The notes under the pieces are model-generated. The model was not told the origin of the DNA, did not search any database, and was given only the letters and a program-made list of their open reading frames with translations. From Pedobacter kyungheensis (GTDB lineage: Bacteria > Bacteroidota > Bacteroidia > Sphingobacteriales > Sphingobacteriaceae): DNA of 64,000 nucleotides. A program made the translations under genes and the position numbers. Of this stretch, positions 1-8,284 are shown one piece after another. The DNA is taken from the NCBI RefSeq assembly GCF_000812965.1, contig NZ_JSYN01000006.1, positions 124,001-188,000 of the forward strand. Reading direction: 5' to 3'. The stretch's first letter is position 1. Each line of letters begins with the position of its first letter.

Positions 1-489
1 ATGCGTATTTTCATATTCCTTGGAAGCGAGTTTAAAATCTAACCTCTCGAGCAGTTTTACAGAAGGCGGATTATCACTTGACGGACAGGCGATGATTGTT
101 TCTACCTCCATTACCTCAAAGGCATATTTAATCGCATGCGGAACAGTCTCGATCATAATCCCCTTACCCTGAAACTCAGGAAGGAGTTCGTAACCCATCT
201 CGATAGTCTTATTTTCGTTCCTGAAATCCCAAAGGCAAACGGCCCCAATCATGGGCGCAGTCTCGTGCTCAGCGATAACCCAATAGATAGCTTGGTTATT
301 ATTAATCAGGTTATCGATTTTGTTGATATAGGCAACAGCTTCATCCATACTTCGATAGGGTTCTTTTCCGGTTAACACGGCTACTTTTTCATCAGAACGT
401 AATTCATAGATTACAGCTGCATCTGTTAATAAGAGCCTGCGCAATGTAAATCTGTCTGTTTTTAATATCGGGAAGGTTGAAAAGTCAAA
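1..489 (-). CDS. GNAT acetyltransferase (RimJ/RimL-like), 3' end outside window
   Basis: GNAT-family N-acetyltransferase that would move an acetyl group from acetyl-CoA to a protein N-terminus or small amine. In the main frame it reads FSTFPILKTDRFTLRRL at the N-terminus, a typical RimJ/RimL opening, then the acetyl-CoA loop GYELLPEFQGKGIM (residues about 105-118) and a late SDNPPSVKLLERLDF motif. The frame is open to the left window edge, so the C-terminus is missing. The start is unclear. An ATG at 499 reads MKPFDF, exactly what such proteins start with, but it is one base out of frame across a run of five A (480-484, + strand). In frame, only a TTG at 487-489 is available. Either a TTG start or a one-base frameshift explains this. 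It is divergent from hipB. Family assignment is confident, substrate unknown. Confidence 0.75.
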
Positions 490-639
490 TGGTTTCATAA
501 CTGGTAAAGATTTAGGATGAGCTGAGTTTAAAGTTATCAATAATATGGAAACAACAAATTATATGCTAGGTTTTGTTCACATCAAAGCTATTAACAGGCT
601 TCATAAACGCTCAAAATAAGGGTGACAATCAATAATTCT

Positions 640-676
640 TATAACAATTTGTTATATTTGTAATATTATAATATTA
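640..676 (+). promoter_or_regulatory. hipBA promoter with two palindromic operator candidates
   Basis: Two perfect palindromes lie upstream of hipB: TATAACAATTTGTTATA (640-656, 7-bp arms) and TAATATTATAATATTA (661-676). The first overlaps a TATATTTG box (653-660) that fits the Bacteroidota -7 consensus TAnnTTTG; I see no good -33 TTG. HipB proteins are known to repress their own operon by binding palindromes over the promoter, so these are the natural candidates here. Function is inferred. Confidence 0.45.
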
Positions 677-708
677 GTAATAGTTAAAAATTACAAATAA
701 ATACTACT

Positions 709-1017
709 ATGATATCATTAATATCTCCATTAAAAGCACAGCAAAAAATTACTGAAATTATCCGTGATAGAAGGCTGTCGATGGGGCTAACACAAGAAGA
801 ATTAGCAAAAAGATCAGGAGTTCCACTTCCAACTTTACGCAAGTTCGAACAAAAAAGCACAATTTCATTTGAATCCTTTCTGAAACTTTTAATGGTTGTT
901 GGTGGCCTTGATGAGATGACTAATGCGCTTAAGCCTTTTAAGCCAAATTTCACTTCAATAGATGATGTATTAAAAGATAACAGTAATACGTTACGAAAAA
1001 GAGGGCGCAAAAAATGA
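709..1017 (+). CDS. hipB: HipB-like antitoxin, helix-turn-helix repressor
   Basis: Antitoxin and autorepressor of a type II HipBA toxin-antitoxin pair. The 102-residue protein has an XRE-type helix-turn-helix at about residues 20-60 (RRLSMGLTQEELAKRSGVP, then TLRKFEQKS) and a charged tail ending RKRGRKK. In known systems HipB binds HipA directly, neutralises it and together they bind operator palindromes; two such palindromes lie 33-69 bp upstream. The stop overlaps the start of the next gene by four bases (ATGA at 1014-1017), so the two are translationally coupled. Start ATG at 709 is the only one giving the full helix-turn-helix. Confidence 0.85.
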   Translation: MISLISPLKAQQKITEIIRDRRLSMGLTQEELAKRSGVPLPTLRKFEQKSTISFESFLKLLMVVGGLDEMTNALKPFKPNFTSIDDVLKDNSNTLRKRGRKK

Positions 1018-2240
1018 AGAAACCGATCGTAGAAGTAAAAGTCGGACTAGATTTCGGCTCTGAAATTCAGCCAGTTGGCCGCTTAGCATTGCGTAACCGT
1101 ACTGTATACTTTGAGTATAATGATGAATTCAGACAGAAAGGAATAGAAATATCGCCATTTCGCTTACCACTTAGAGGTGGTGTACTTGAATTGCCAGCAC
1201 GCCCATTCGAAGGTTTAGCAGGTGTTTTCAGCGATAGCTTACCTGATGGATGGGGCCGCCTGCTCTTTGATCGCCTGATTAGGGCACAAGGGATATCGCC
1301 TAATAATGTATCTGTTCTGGAGCGTTTAGCACATGTCGGATTATCAGGCATGGGTGCATTGGTTTACGAACCGGATCACAGTCCTTCGGAAATGGATCAA
1401 TTCATTGATTTAGACCAATTGGCAGCACAAACTGCGGCAGTTTTAAACGGCAATTCATACGAGGTCATTAAGGAATTACTTGCTTTAAATGGCTCGTCAG
1501 CTGGCGCGAGACCAAAAGCATTGATTGGTGTAAATAATGATTTTTCAAATATATCTCATGGTGCGAAGATCTTAAATAAAGGATTTGAACCCTGGCTGGT
1601 CAAATTCCCTAATTCGCAGGATGGTTACGATGCAGGGGCCATTGAGTATGTGTATGCTTTAATGGCAAAAGAAGCTGGTGTTTCAATGCCTGCTATACAC
1701 CTATTTCCATCACAGAATGGCTCAGGCTATTTTGCGGTACAACGTTTTGATAGAAATGAGGAAAAAAGACTGCACACACATACCGCGGGTGGCCTTTTGC
1801 ATAGCGATTTTAGAGCCCCATCATTGGATTATGAAGATCTGCTCAATCTAACTGCAGCACTTACAAAAGATATCCGCGAAGTGGAGAAAATGTATCGTCT
1901 TGCGGTTTTCAATGTACTATCGCATAACAGAGATGATCATGCAAAAAATTTCAGCTTTATAATGAATGAAAATGGCGACTGGAACCTCGCTCCGGCATAC
2001 GATCTCACTTATTCAAGTGGTCCAAACGGCGAACAAAGCACAATGGTGATGGGCGAAGGCAAAAATCCTTCAACCCAAAACCTTGTAGAACTGGGATTGG
2101 AAGCCAAACTATCAAAAAATCTTATTCATGAAATTATTGAACAAACCCGACAGGCATTAGCCAGCTGGAAAGCGCTATCGAAAGATTATAATATAACAAA
2201 AACCAATACGGAATTAATCGGGCGTTATCTCAATAAATAA
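1014..2240 (+). CDS. hipA: HipA-like serine/threonine kinase toxin
   Basis: Kinase toxin of the HipBA pair; E. coli HipA phosphorylates glutamyl-tRNA synthetase and causes growth arrest and persistence. The 408 residues show the N-terminal couple_hipA region (VGRLALRNRTVYFEY, then LPDGWGRLLFDRL near 80), a Ser-containing P-loop-like segment NGSSAGARPKALIG near 160 that matches the autophosphorylated Ser region, the catalytic loop SHNRDDHAKNFSF near 302, and the metal-binding YDLTYSSG near 328. All key residues are present, so the toxin looks intact and active. It follows hipB with a 4-bp overlap and converges on the GH2 gene. It is slightly shorter than E. coli HipA. The exact target here is unknown. 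Confidence 0.9.
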   Translation: MKKPIVEVKVGLDFGSEIQPVGRLALRNRTVYFEYNDEFRQKGIEISPFRLPLRGGVLELPARPFEGLAGVFSDSLPDGWGRLLFDRLIRAQGISPNNVSVLERLAHVGLSGMGALVYEPDHSPSEMDQFIDLDQLAAQTAAVLNGNSYEVIKELLALNGSSAGARPKALIGVNNDFSNISHGAKILNKGFEPWLVKFPNSQDGYDAGAIEYVYALMAKEAGVSMPAIHLFPSQNGSGYFAVQRFDRNEEKRLHTHTAGGLLHSDFRAPSLDYEDLLNLTAALTKDIREVEKMYRLAVFNVLSHNRDDHAKNFSFIMNENGDWNLAPAYDLTYSSGPNGEQSTMVMGEGKNPSTQNLVELGLEAKLSKNLIHEIIEQTRQALASWKALSKDYNITKTNTELIGRYLNK

Positions 2241-2300
2241 TTGGGTTATCGCAAATCATAATTACGAATAACAAGCACTTTACGGACAGCTTATGGGCGC

Positions 2301-2334
2301 ATAAAAAAGCCAACACCTTTGCAGGCATTGGCTT
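2301..2334 (-). terminator. Rho-independent terminator of the GH operon
   Basis: Read on the minus strand, the arms AAGCCAA and TTGGCTT (2307-2313 and 2328-2334) form a stem followed directly by a run of six T. It sits 21 bp after the GH2 stop and closes the SusC-to-GH2 gene row; it could also limit read-through from convergent hipBA. Confidence 0.75.
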
Positions 2335-2354
2335 ATTGCTAAAACAAAAAGATA

Positions 2355-4205
2355 CTATTTTTTTACTTCAACAGGTATCTGATAAAGTTTTTGATGAATT
2401 TGTTTCATCTCAGCTTCCGGAAACTTAACCACCTTACGGTCGTAAGTCATAAAACCATTCGTTTCTACTTCTACGTCGGTAGTTTGGGTGTAAACCCCGG
2501 CAGATAAGCCCACTTTGATCAGCTCGCCTAAACGGCCAACAAACTCCGAATACTTTTTAAACAGGTCGGCTTTGTTTTTAAAACTCTGGTAGCCCCAGTT
2601 GTTTTTTTGCTGCCAAACATGACCATCAACAGGTAAGCCTAAACCACCAAACTCGCCCAATACCAGCACATAATCTTTTCCAAAATAATCTGGACTAGGC
2701 ATAGCAGGATGTGGGTAATTATGCAAATCAATAATATCGCCAACCGGGAAAAAGTTACCTCCACTGGCGGTATTTACCAAACGCGAAGGATCTTTTTCTT
2801 TGGTCCATTTGGCAATTTCTACCGTTTTAAACTGCCCCCAAGCTTCGTTGAATGGTGTCCACACTACAATTGAAGGTACATTATGCAGTTTCTCCATAAT
2901 GGCATTCCACTCTGTTTTGTAGTAACTTTCCGATTCAGGACTTCTTTTTTGCTCGGTTTGATGATCCAATACCCCCGGGCGGTTTTCCCATCTGTTACCT
3001 AAATCGCCGCTTGGCATATCCTGCCAAACCAGCATACCCGCTTTATCGCAGTAATAATACCAACGTGCAGGCTCTACCTTAATGTGTTTTCTGATCATGT
3101 TAAAACCCATTTCTTTGGTTTTATCTACATCAAATTTCAAGGCTTTATCGGTTGGTGCGGTATATAAACCATCAGGCCACCAGCCCTGATCTAATGGACC
3201 GTATTGGAACAGAAAAGCATTGTTTAAGAGCATACGCTCAATTCCGTTGGCATCTTTACCCATCGAAATTTTACGCATGGCAAAGTAACTTTTAGCCTCA
3301 TCTACTTTTTTATTTTTGGAAAGCAGTTCGATTTTCAGATCGTACAAAAACGGACTATCCGGGCTCCATAGTTTAGGATTTTCAATTTTTAAACGCACAG
3401 TGCCTTTAGCATCGGTAGTTTGCTCGGCTACTTTATTGCTGCCATCCCAGGCCGAAATTTTTACCTGATCGCCGGCATTTGCATTTTCAACGAACGAACT
3501 AACCTCAATAGATTGCTGATCGAGATTAGGTGTAATTTTGATGTGGTCGATGTGTACTTTGTTTACCGCTTCTAACCATACTGTTTGCCAAATACCGGTA
3601 ACCGGTGTATACCAGATTCCTTCAGGTCTTTTCACCTGTTTTCCTCTTGGCTGTGGGCCTTCATCAGTCGGGTCCCATACTTCAACAGTAAGGGTTTGGT
3701 TTCCGCTTTTGTTTAAGAAAGGAGTAATATTAAAGCTAAAAGGATCAAAACCACCCTCGTGTTTACCCACTTCTTTCCCATTGATGCTCACTGTTGCGCG
3801 CCAGTCAACCGCGCCAAAATGCAACAAAATATCCTTTCCTTTCATGTTTGAAGGGATGGTAAAAGATGTTTTGTACCACAGCAGGCTATCTTTACCAACA
3901 GTTTTACCTACACCCGAAAGCGAAGCTTCTACGGCAAAGGGAACCAGAATTTTGCCCTGGTTAATGGCCGGGCGCTGCGATTTTTCGGCAATGGCATAGT
4001 CCCATAAACCGTTCAGGTTTTTCCAGTTTCCGCTACGCTCAAACTGCGGACGTGGATATTCGGGAAGAACACTGGCCGGATTAACTTCATCGGCCCAGGG
4101 TGATGATATTTTTCCCTTCACCGCCGACCATGTTTTACCGGCCTGCTGTGCAGAAAGGGAGAGCGAAAGCCCCAACAGCGCAAATAAAATAGACGTTTTT
4201 TTCAT
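2355..4205 (-). CDS. Glycoside hydrolase family 2 (beta-galactosidase/glucuronidase type)
   Basis: Secreted GH2 enzyme that would remove terminal beta-linked sugars from oligosaccharides. It starts with a signal peptide ending at LSAQQAG, then a GH2 sugar-binding jelly-roll (about 60-210, with WYKTSFTIP and EVGKHEGGFDPFSF), an Ig-like domain, and a TIM barrel from about 310. The acid/base Glu is in TPFNEAWGQ (about 453) and the nucleophile in LGEFGG (about 517). I chose the ATG at 4205; the upstream candidate at 4217 is TTG. At 616 residues it is shorter than LacZ, as is common for Bacteroidota members without extra C-terminal domains. It is the last gene of the locus. The precise sugar (galactose, glucuronate, mannose, arabinose) cannot be told from sequence alone. 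Confidence 0.88.
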   Translation of the reverse strand: MKKTSILFALLGLSLSLSAQQAGKTWSAVKGKISSPWADEVNPASVLPEYPRPQFERSGNWKNLNGLWDYAIAEKSQRPAINQGKILVPFAVEASLSGVGKTVGKDSLLWYKTSFTIPSNMKGKDILLHFGAVDWRATVSINGKEVGKHEGGFDPFSFNITPFLNKSGNQTLTVEVWDPTDEGPQPRGKQVKRPEGIWYTPVTGIWQTVWLEAVNKVHIDHIKITPNLDQQSIEVSSFVENANAGDQVKISAWDGSNKVAEQTTDAKGTVRLKIENPKLWSPDSPFLYDLKIELLSKNKKVDEAKSYFAMRKISMGKDANGIERMLLNNAFLFQYGPLDQGWWPDGLYTAPTDKALKFDVDKTKEMGFNMIRKHIKVEPARWYYYCDKAGMLVWQDMPSGDLGNRWENRPGVLDHQTEQKRSPESESYYKTEWNAIMEKLHNVPSIVVWTPFNEAWGQFKTVEIAKWTKEKDPSRLVNTASGGNFFPVGDIIDLHNYPHPAMPSPDYFGKDYVLVLGEFGGLGLPVDGHVWQQKNNWGYQSFKNKADLFKKYSEFVGRLGELIKVGLSAGVYTQTTDVEVETNGFMTYDRKVVKFPEAEMKQIHQKLYQIPVEVKK

Positions 4206-4270
4206 TTTTGGTTTCAATTGGTGTGTTTATAACAGATAACAATATGGATTCTCAGCCCTGTATGATCTGC

Positions 4271-5350
4271 TTATTTGTTGTTTAATTTTTTAATCAGGTT
4301 TACTTCATCAACACGGTAAGGTGTGCCATCTGGCTGAAAAATTTCATGAAACCACTCAACCGGATCAGAACCATCAGCAAGCGGGGTATCCCAGGCATAT
4401 TTGGTATTGGTTTTACCTGCGGCAAAACCCCAGTTAATAGCGCCAACGTTTTCTGCTTTTAACATCGGTAAAATATTAGCAAAACGGCTGTTGCGCGGAC
4501 GTGCCATATATTCGGTACAAATTAAGGGCCTGCCGCTCGCCTTTAACAAATCGATAGTGCGTTGGTGCCACTCTGGCGCCTCGTAGTTGTGGTAAGTAAC
4601 AATATCTGAATTAGCCAGTTGTATTTCGTTTAGTTTTTCGAAACCCCAGCTCCAAAGACCGATACTGATTGGCTGATCAGGGTTTACCTCACGTGCCCAG
4701 CTAATGGTTTTGGTTAACAATGGAATAGTTGCTTCCAGTTTGCCGCTATTGCCGGGTTCGTTGTATAAATCCCACAATAAAATGCGTTTATCATGCGCAA
4801 AATGGGTTAATACATCTTTCACATACTTTTCGAGCTGCGCAAAATTGGCTTCCTCTTTAAATGCAGGGTCACCCGGATCCTGCAGCCAGCCAGAATTGTG
4901 AATACCGGTTTTTGGCTCGGGCTGTTTGCCTATGGTAGAAGTTTTGTTCCAGCAATCATCAAAAAATACAAACATGGGTTGAATGCCGTGTTTTTGCGTG
5001 ATGGTTAAAAACTGATCCATGCGTTTTTTAAAACCTTCAGGATCCTGGCTCCAGGCTTTGCTGTACAGAAATACACGCAGGGTATTAAAGCCAATGCTTT
5101 CGGCCCATCCCAGTTCTTTATCAATTACCGCTGGCGAAAAGGTATCGGCCTGCCACATTTCTAACTGATTAATGGCATTGGCCGGAATATAATTTGCACC
5201 TGTAAGCCATTTATGCTCTTTATACCAGGCATTGGCTTTCTCTACCGACCATACTTTTGCAGGTTCAGTAGCTTTTTTGTTTTTCTGCGCATAGCCTGTG
5301 CTTAAACAAAGCGCAAAAGCGAAAGAAAGAAGATAGTTTTTTAAGTTCAT
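4271..5350 (-). CDS. GH5-like (clan GH-A) beta-glycanase, secreted
   Basis: Secreted TIM-barrel glycosidase of the cellulase/GH5 type, often labelled 1,4-beta-xylanase in Bacteroidota. A signal peptide ends near AYAQ-like TGYAQKNKK (residue about 22). The clan GH-A signature is clear: acid/base Glu in LWDLYNEPGNS (about 198) and nucleophile Glu in ICTEYMARP (about 279), with GFNTLRVF (strand 2) and THE barrel strand VTYHNYE before it. Length 359 is standard for a single catalytic domain. It lies between a GH43 and the GH2 gene in one row, so it probably supplies shorter backbone fragments or trims side chains of the same polysaccharide. Family placement is sound; substrate is not. Confidence 0.8.
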   Translation of the reverse strand: MNLKNYLLSFAFALCLSTGYAQKNKKATEPAKVWSVEKANAWYKEHKWLTGANYIPANAINQLEMWQADTFSPAVIDKELGWAESIGFNTLRVFLYSKAWSQDPEGFKKRMDQFLTITQKHGIQPMFVFFDDCWNKTSTIGKQPEPKTGIHNSGWLQDPGDPAFKEEANFAQLEKYVKDVLTHFAHDKRILLWDLYNEPGNSGKLEATIPLLTKTISWAREVNPDQPISIGLWSWGFEKLNEIQLANSDIVTYHNYEAPEWHQRTIDLLKASGRPLICTEYMARPRNSRFANILPMLKAENVGAINWGFAAGKTNTKYAWDTPLADGSDPVEWFHEIFQPDGTPYRVDEVNLIKKLNNK

Positions 5351-5370
5351 TGGTATTTTATCTGATTATT

Positions 5371-6396
5371 TTACTTTTTAACTGAAGGAGCTGCCAGCAG
5401 CGTGCCTGTTTTCAAAGGAATACCAAAATTTGGTGTTCCATCTGTATTCCAGGTAAATTGTTGTGCCCGCGGCGAACGGAAACCACCACAACCCTGCCCT
5501 GGTTTATCGTTGGCATGATACAAAATCCAGTCTTGTTTACCATCGGGTGATTTGAAAAAGGAATTGTGCCCGGGAGCATACACCCCATTTTCTACTGAAC
5601 GCTCAAATACCGGTTTCTCCGATTTTTTCCAGGAAGCAGGATCGAGCAAATTGCTTTTGGCCGATGCCGTTAGCATGCCCAATGCATAAAAATCTGTCCA
5701 GCAGCCACTGGCCGAATAAATGATAAACAGTTTATCGCCATGAGGCAAAAACTGAGGGCCTTCGTTCACATCCACATGCTCGCCTCCACCTAAATCGCCA
5801 TTTTTTTCCCAGCTAAATTTTGGAGAAGATATTTTAACACGAGGTCCATCTACTGTCCACGGATTTTTCAGTTTGGCGATAAAAATTTCCTGCCTACCAT
5901 TGGTATCGCCTTCCCACCCTGACCAAATCATGTATAACTGGCCCTTAAAATCGATTACATCGCCATCAATCGCCCATTTATCTGTAGCATCGGCTATTTT
6001 ACCTTTAAAAACCCATTCGCCCTGCATAGGATCGGCCGCAGCATTTTCGAGCACATACATGCGGTGATTATCGTTTTTACCATCATCGGCAGCAAAATAA
6101 GCATACCACTTTCCCCTTAAAAACATCACTTCGGGTGCCCATATTTCTTTACTGTAGGCGGTGCCGGCAGGTGCTTTCCAAATGGTTTTCCGTTCGGCAT
6201 TTTTTAAGCCATCAATGCTTTTGCTTTTCCACAAATCGATGCGGTTGCCTGTGGTATGGGTATAGTAGTAATAGCCATCTTTATAAAAATTATAAGGATC
6301 TGCTCCGGAAGGCAACAAAGGATTGGAAAAATTCTGTGCCTGAGTAGTCAAAGCCAATAGCAGACCTGCAAAAACTAAGTAATATTTTTTAATCAT
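5371..6396 (-). CDS. GH43-type arabinofuranosidase/xylosidase
   Basis: Secreted five-bladed beta-propeller glycosidase of family 43, likely an alpha-L-arabinofuranosidase or beta-xylosidase. The signal peptide (MIKKYYLVFAGLLLALTTQA) argues for the ATG at 6396 instead of the one at 6417. The GH43 triad is visible: base Asp in SGADPYNFY (about 32), pKa-tuning Asp in WAIDGDVIDF, and acid Glu in VNEGPQFLP (about 211). The C-terminal VYAPGHNSFF is also usual for the family. It is 20 bp upstream of the GH5-like gene. Such enzymes cut arabinose side chains from arabinan or arabinoxylan, which fits the other GH43 gene nearby. Confidence 0.87.
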   Translation of the reverse strand: MIKKYYLVFAGLLLALTTQAQNFSNPLLPSGADPYNFYKDGYYYYTHTTGNRIDLWKSKSIDGLKNAERKTIWKAPAGTAYSKEIWAPEVMFLRGKWYAYFAADDGKNDNHRMYVLENAAADPMQGEWVFKGKIADATDKWAIDGDVIDFKGQLYMIWSGWEGDTNGRQEIFIAKLKNPWTVDGPRVKISSPKFSWEKNGDLGGGEHVDVNEGPQFLPHGDKLFIIYSASGCWTDFYALGMLTASAKSNLLDPASWKKSEKPVFERSVENGVYAPGHNSFFKSPDGKQDWILYHANDKPGQGCGGFRSPRAQQFTWNTDGTPNFGIPLKTGTLLAAPSVKK

Positions 6397-6506
6397 ACCA
6401 TTTATTTGGTTAGGCATTTTCCGGTTAATTCTCCAGCGCTAAAAAAGCGATTTTCTTTTTCCCGGACACCCCTTATCGTTTCAATTTTTCTACAAAACCG
6501 ATCATT

Positions 6507-7484
6507 TTACCGCCCATTCTGTAGCGTTAATGCCCTGAAAGTTTTCGGATCGATCTGCATTACCGCCTTTCCATCCTTGCCTTTTATAAATTTGGCTGCA
6601 ACAATTACTGTTGCGCGGGGCGATACTTTCTGATCGGAATAATGCACATGGAACACATACTGCAACTGACCTTTGGCATCGACAAAAAAATCGCCATGCC
6701 CGGTGCCGTTTTGTTTGATATTAGCCTTGCTGATGATCGGATTTCCACTGTATTTAGTCCAGGGGCCAAAGGGCGATTTTGAAGTGGCATAACCCACCGC
6801 ATAATCGGGATTTCTAAAGTCGTTTGCCGAGTAAAACAGGTAATAAAGATTATCCTTTTTCAATACTGTAGGTCCTTCTGTAACGGGCCAATCGGTTTTG
6901 GCTGTATTTTCCCAATTGTCGGTACCCGAAATGCATTCTTTTAAAGTGCCGGGTATAATATCAGAAAAATCGGCCTTCATTTCGGCAACAAAAATGCGGT
7001 TACCATGATCTAAACGTACATGGTACAGATAATTTTTACCATCATCGTCGGTAAATAAAAAGGGATCGATTTGTTTACCGTTTCCCGAAATCTCTTTTAA
7101 TGTTTCCTGTTTAAAAGGTCCTAAAGGGCTATTGCTTTGCGCAATGGCGATCTGCTCATCGGCAGTATAGGCCATGTAATAGGTTTGCCCGCGTTTAAAA
7201 ACCTGTGGAGCCCAAAAACCTTTGGTACCAAAGGCATCGCCCTTTTTTAAGGCATAGCCATTTTTGATCCCGGCAGGGCCAGTCCAGTTTTTAAGGTCAG
7301 CAGAGCGATACACGAGAAAACCCTGATCACCGCTGGTACCATAGAGGTAATAATTTCCTTCATCGAAAAAGATGGTTGGATCGGCCAAATAAATAGGTTT
7401 CGCATCCACCGTTTTTTGCTGCGCGCGAACCAGCTGCCCCCACACCAACAGGCACAATACGAGAATTATAGAGCGGTATCTCAA
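6507..7484 (-). CDS. GH43-type glycosidase (second in locus)
   Basis: Second secreted GH43 propeller enzyme. After the signal peptide (ends ...LVRAQQK) come the base Asp in YLADPTIFF (about 35), FWAPQVF, Asp in GKQIDPFLF (about 139), and acid Glu in PVTEGPTVL (about 200); HGDFF provides the usual metal-binding His region. The sequence differs strongly from the preceding gene's product, so the two probably act on different linkages or chain positions. The reading frame offers only TTG (7484) as a start after an upstream stop, giving a proper signal peptide. A strong stem-loop lies between it and the DUF3823 gene, so its expression relative to SusCD may be damped. Confidence 0.86.
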   Translation of the reverse strand: MRYRSIILVLCLLVWGQLVRAQQKTVDAKPIYLADPTIFFDEGNYYLYGTSGDQGFLVYRSADLKNWTGPAGIKNGYALKKGDAFGTKGFWAPQVFKRGQTYYMAYTADEQIAIAQSNSPLGPFKQETLKEISGNGKQIDPFLFTDDDGKNYLYHVRLDHGNRIFVAEMKADFSDIIPGTLKECISGTDNWENTAKTDWPVTEGPTVLKKDNLYYLFYSANDFRNPDYAVGYATSKSPFGPWTKYSGNPIISKANIKQNGTGHGDFFVDAKGQLQYVFHVHYSDQKVSPRATVIVAAKFIKGKDGKAVMQIDPKTFRALTLQNGR

Positions 7485-7520
7485 AATGATTAAATTGGTT
7501 TAACTAAGATAATGAATAAA

Positions 7521-7552
7521 GGCAGGCATAGGATTTAAATCCGTATGCCTGC
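7521..7552 (-). terminator. Intercistronic stem-loop (attenuator or mRNA stabiliser)
   Basis: A near-perfect 15-bp hairpin: arms of 9 bp (GCAGGCATA / TATGCCTGC) and 6 bp (GGATTT / AAATCC) with one bulged base, between the DUF3823 gene and the first GH43 gene. The following minus-strand tract TTTATTC is only weakly T-rich, so this is more likely a partial terminator or RNA-end stabiliser than a full stop. Confidence 0.6.
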
Positions 7553-7561
7553 TGATTGTTA

Positions 7562-8272
7562 TTAATAGGTAATTTTGGCTACCGGTGTGAAAATCATATC
7601 GTCTACTCCTGCTATTTTTACACCTATACGGGCAAAAACATAATTTTGTGCCGGGGTAATGGCCGGAATAGTTACCGAAAGGTTAAGGTTGTTCAAATCG
7701 GCAATTGCAGCACCTGAAAGGGTTTGCACTGCCGCTCCACCAAAATTATTACCCCCATCTACAAACTGTGTTTTATTGATGTAAAGCGATACACTTTCTA
7801 CATTTTTTGCATTGGCATCGGTAATGATTTTCTCGAGCTTGCAGAAGCCATTTACCTTACCCGAAGCGGCTGTTAAGGTAGCGCCGCGAATCATGTAATA
7901 AGGTGTTACTTCGATATCCATGGTCTTGCTACCACTAATGTTTACCGCAAGGGTATCTTGTTTGCCAGCTGCATTCGTTTTCCATAAAAATGGCCCCTGG
8001 TTAACCGAGAAAACCAGTTTGTAGTTACCATCAAACAGTTTGGCCGAAAAGCTTCCTTCCTGGTTTACATTTACGTTTAGTGCCGAATAGTTACCAAAAC
8101 CCGATTGCCAGAGTTCGAAATTTACCTGGCCGTATTGCACACCGATGGGCTCGCCTTTATATACAATTCTGCCCGTAAAATCGGCCTGGGGCGCATCGTA
8201 ATTATCTTTTTTACAGGCAGAAAATAATACGGCTATAATGGGCCCAATTATAAAATAAAATCTATTTTTCAT
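7562..8272 (-). CDS. DUF3823-like surface lipoprotein
   Basis: Lipoprotein with a signal sequence and lipobox (VLFSAC at about 15-20) followed by KKD, then two beta-sandwich-like halves: GRIVYKGEPIGVQYGQVNFELWQ (an N-terminal carboxypeptidase-regulatory-like fold) and a second half with EVTPYYMIRG. This is the pattern of DUF3823 proteins, which follow susCD in Sphingobacteriia and probably help bind glycan at the surface. Its start is 12 bp after the SusD stop and it is co-directional. No catalytic motif is visible. Family name from pattern recognition, role inferred from position. Confidence 0.75.
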   Translation of the reverse strand: MKNRFYFIIGPIIAVLFSACKKDNYDAPQADFTGRIVYKGEPIGVQYGQVNFELWQSGFGNYSALNVNVNQEGSFSAKLFDGNYKLVFSVNQGPFLWKTNAAGKQDTLAVNISGSKTMDIEVTPYYMIRGATLTAASGKVNGFCKLEKIITDANAKNVESVSLYINKTQFVDGGNNFGGAAVQTLSGAAIADLNNLNLSVTIPAITPAQNYVFARIGVKIAGVDDMIFTPVAKITY

Positions 8273-8284
8273 CGCTCTATCTGG

